A DNA stretch of 6,643 nucleotides, from contig JAUVIJ010000113.1 of assembly GCA_030592835.1 (NCBI GenBank), positions 1-6,643 of the forward strand, written 5' to 3'. The stretch is from Candidatus Cloacimonadota bacterium. GTDB taxonomy: Bacteria; Cloacimonadota; Cloacimonadia; Cloacimonadales; TCS61. This document shows, piece by piece, positions 5,014 through 6,643 of the stretch; positions within the stretch are counted from its first letter, which is position 1; every line of letters starts with the position of its first letter. The position numbers and the translations under genes are program-made. Below the pieces are notes generated by a model. That model searched no databases. It saw only the letters and a program-made list of their open reading frames with translations, and had not been told where the DNA came from.

Positions 5014-6306
5014 TTATTGTTTCTTGAAAGTTATTTGTCCCTCTGTCAGATGCAGATGCAGATTGATAAAAGGTGAATTCCCCAGGATAAGAACATTGTC
5101 CTTAATCCGGTCGAAGTTAATTCCATCCTGCTTTATTTCCGCTTTACCAGTAACTTCTATCTGATAACTTCTATCTTCATCCAGTAAAATGGTGACATTT
5201 CCTTTATTTATTATCAGATTATGATCCAATACATCATCAGATGGTAGGAAGAGTTTAATATCCTGCTGTAATTCATTGAAGATCCCCTTAATTTTTTGTT
5301 GATACTTCAGAATATATATAGAATCCTGGATAGATTCGGAAAAGTTATGAAGGATTTTACTTTTGGGAAGTCCAAATCCGGTTGCACTCCATCTCAAAAC
5401 AAAGTCATTGGTAAAAGTAATATCTAGTTCAGATTCGCACAATACCAGTTCATAATTTTTAGACAGAATCACTGATTGGTCATATTTTTTTGTTACGAAA
5501 GTTTTTTCTTTATTATATGGAGTTGCTGTTAAGACAAAGATTACCAGGAAAATTATCAGCAAAGGGATAATGTGGGAAAGGATACGCATAGATCTGGTTA
5601 CTGAATTAAAACTTCCCGGTAGAAATATATCCTTATCTAGTTTAAGAAAATAAAAAAGTGTAGCCGCTGTAAAATAAACAATTCCTCCTGCCCAGATAAC
5701 ATCACTTAGAAAATGACCTCCTTGAAGGATCCTTGCAAAGCCGATGATCATTCCAAAGATCAGGGTGATTATTAGAGTGATTGTAGCAAGTTTCCTCCTT
5801 TTTTTCCTGAGAATAAAATATAGTGCAAAAAAATAAAAACCCATTGTAGCATGACCGCAGGGAAAGGACTTACCTTTACTGGATGTATCTATACTCAGAA
5901 CTTTTTCGTAATTATATTTCCCATTGAATTCCAACAGGTTTCGTGGCCTGGGCCGATCCCAGTTGGATTTTAAAACCGCATTGGTTATTAAACCCGGACC
6001 TATTGCCATTACTAGGATGAGATAGATCGCTATTTTCTTATACTTGTAGTAGATTTGTTTTCTAAAACTGAAAGTTAATATAAAAATTGCTGCTGCAGTA
6101 ATCAGTAAAGCGGGGATGTTACCGTAGTGATAGATAAATAACCAGGGTTGTGAATTTTTTAAAAACCAACCTGATTCCTGCGACCAGAACAATCGTTGAA
6201 AATCAAGATCATATGAGGATAACCAGAAAATTGAGCTGGCTATCAGCAACATGATTACAGGAATAATAAAATCATAGAGCTTCTGTTTTTTTTCAGAATT
6301 TAACAT
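5014..6306 (-). CDS. PAP2-family membrane phosphatase with fused periplasmic C-terminal domain
   Basis: This 430-residue inner-membrane protein carries all three PAP2 acid-phosphatase motifs: KSNWDRPRP (113-121, KxxxxxxRP), FPCGH (148-152, usually PSGH) and RILQGGH (192-198, RxxxxxH), with His152 and His198 as the expected catalytic pair. Hydrophobic helices lie at about 13-30, 64-81, 92-112, 154-166, 173-190, 203-221 and 245-262. The basic loops RKQIYYKYKK and RKKRRK fit the cytoplasmic side, which places the active site and the C-terminus in the periplasm. Residues about 263-430 form an extra, probably beta-rich domain that I do not recognise; segments such as NLIINKGNVTILLDEDRSYQIEV faintly recall DUF4097-like repeats. 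Family substrates include undecaprenyl pyrophosphate, phosphatidyl lipids and lipid A phosphates; none can be chosen here. The ATG at 6306 has a weak GGA 4 bases upstream; a TTG at 6315 would add three residues. The gene converges on the GcvT-like gene. Confidence 0.88.
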   Translation of the reverse strand: MLNSEKKQKLYDFIIPVIMLLIASSIFWLSSYDLDFQRLFWSQESGWFLKNSQPWLFIYHYGNIPALLITAAAIFILTFSFRKQIYYKYKKIAIYLILVMAIGPGLITNAVLKSNWDRPRPRNLLEFNGKYNYEKVLSIDTSSKGKSFPCGHATMGFYFFALYFILRKKRRKLATITLIITLIFGMIIGFARILQGGHFLSDVIWAGGIVYFTAATLFYFLKLDKDIFLPGSFNSVTRSMRILSHIIPLLIIFLVIFVLTATPYNKEKTFVTKKYDQSVILSKNYELVLCESELDITFTNDFVLRWSATGFGLPKSKILHNFSESIQDSIYILKYQQKIKGIFNELQQDIKLFLPSDDVLDHNLIINKGNVTILLDEDRSYQIEVTGKAEIKQDGINFDRIKDNVLILGNSPFINLHLHLTEGQITFKKQ

Positions 6307-6351
6307 AAAATCCAAATATTCAAGTTAAATCCGAAAGAACAAGTTTTTTAG

Positions 6352-6380
6352 AAAAAAAAAGCCGATTCAGATGAATCGGC
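6352..6380 (-). terminator. Intrinsic terminator after the sorting-tail protein
   Basis: GCCGATTCA (6361-6369) and TGAATCGGC (6372-6380) form a perfect 9-bp inverted repeat. Read leftward, it is followed by nine T (the A-run at 6352-6360). It lies 20 bases past the TAA stop at 6403-6401 and is oriented to stop leftward transcription from the right-edge gene. The PAP2 gene therefore probably needs its own promoter in the roughly 45 bases between the terminator and its start. I could not assign one there convincingly. Confidence 0.92.
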
Positions 6381-6400
6381 ATCTTTTGTAATGTGTTAGA

Positions 6401-6643
6401 TTATTTTAGCATGAGCATTTTTTTGATCGATGAGTATTTCGTTGAATTAAGTTTGTAGAAATATATTCCGCTGGTAAGTTTTCGTCCGGAATCGTCAGTG
6501 CCGTTCCAGTATACTGTATGATCCCCGGATTCTCTGAGCTCATTCAGTATAGTAGAAACCAGTTCACCTTTCAGATTAAACACCTGTAATTTCGCTTTGC
6601 CTGCATCTTTTAAATAAAAAGAGATCGCAGTTTCAGGATTAAA
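6401..6643 (-). CDS. C-terminal end of a secreted protein with FlgD-like/T9SS-type sorting tail (runs off the right edge)
   Basis: The last 80 residues are visible and the frame is open to the right edge, so the start lies outside. The sequence runs FNPETAISFYLK, then KLQVFNLKGELVSTIL, YWNGTDDSGRKLTSGIYFYKL, and ends KKMLMLK. This is the typical Ig-like beta-sandwich tail that resembles the FlgD C-terminal domain and the type A sorting domains of the type IX secretion system. In such proteins the tail directs export across the outer membrane and anchoring or release at the surface. The function of the main part of the protein cannot be known from here. The GTG at 6583-6581 is an internal valine (LQVFNLKG), not a start. 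A strong terminator follows. Confidence 0.88.
   Translation of the reverse strand, partial: FNPETAISFYLKDAGKAKLQVFNLKGELVSTILNELRESGDHTVYWNGTDDSGRKLTSGIYFYKLNSTKYSSIKKMLMLK

Noticed and set aside
4999..5032. Inverted repeat AACTTTC (4999-5005) / GAAAGTT (5026-5032) between the convergent GcvT-like and PAP2 genes, as a possible bidirectional terminator.
   Set aside because: The stem is only 7 bp and AT-rich, the loop is 20 bases, and no T-run follows on either strand. It also overlaps the end of the PAP2 coding region.
6401..6583. A complete 60-aa gene starting at GTG 6583.
   Set aside because: The frame continues unbroken to the window edge and the upstream residues (FNPETAISFYLK...) belong to the same sorting domain, so the GTG is an internal codon.

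Overview
The window is AT-rich bacterial DNA, densely packed with genes. The gene at the right edge ends in a FlgD-like, T9SS-type C-terminal sorting segment. That points to the Fibrobacterota-Chlorobiota-Bacteroidota group in a broad sense, and the style (FNPET...SGIYFYKL...KKMLMLK) is one I associate with Cloacimonadota-like bacteria. This placement is an inference from protein style, not from a marker gene. Translation starts are often marked by clear Shine-Dalgarno sites (AGGAGG, GGAGG), and at least one gene starts with TTG.

The left half (1-3081) is a leftward gene train. It runs from a promoter at about 3054-3081 through a DUF362 protein with two [4Fe-4S] sites, a small zinc-ribbon/DUF2007 protein and a secreted serpin, to a GYD-domain protein cut by the window edge. 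Apart from one place, the genes are 19-36 bases apart. The exception is the 178-base gap between the DUF362 and DUF2007 genes. It is filled by a 163-bp non-coding element with perfect 12-bp terminal inverted repeats and 5-bp TTTAA direct repeats, which looks like a MITE. Removing the element and one TTTAA copy restores a 10-base gap with a good ribosome binding site, so the insertion appears to have landed inside an operon, exactly at a stop codon.

The middle (3097-4998) reads rightward. A 121-aa protein of unknown family has its own possible promoter and a strong intrinsic terminator. It is followed by a divergent GcvT-family protein with an N-terminal extension and a substitution in a normally conserved folate-site motif.

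The right part (5014-6643) reads leftward and converges on the GcvT-like gene. It holds a PAP2-type membrane phosphatase with an extra transmembrane helix and a predicted periplasmic C-terminal domain of about 165 residues. Upstream of it are a strong terminator and the C-terminal end of a large secreted protein. Envelope and export functions recur (serpin, PAP2 phosphatase, sorting-tail protein), but no single pathway links all genes. I see no rRNA, tRNA, CRISPR array or phage genes. No stretch longer than 300 bases lacks a gene.
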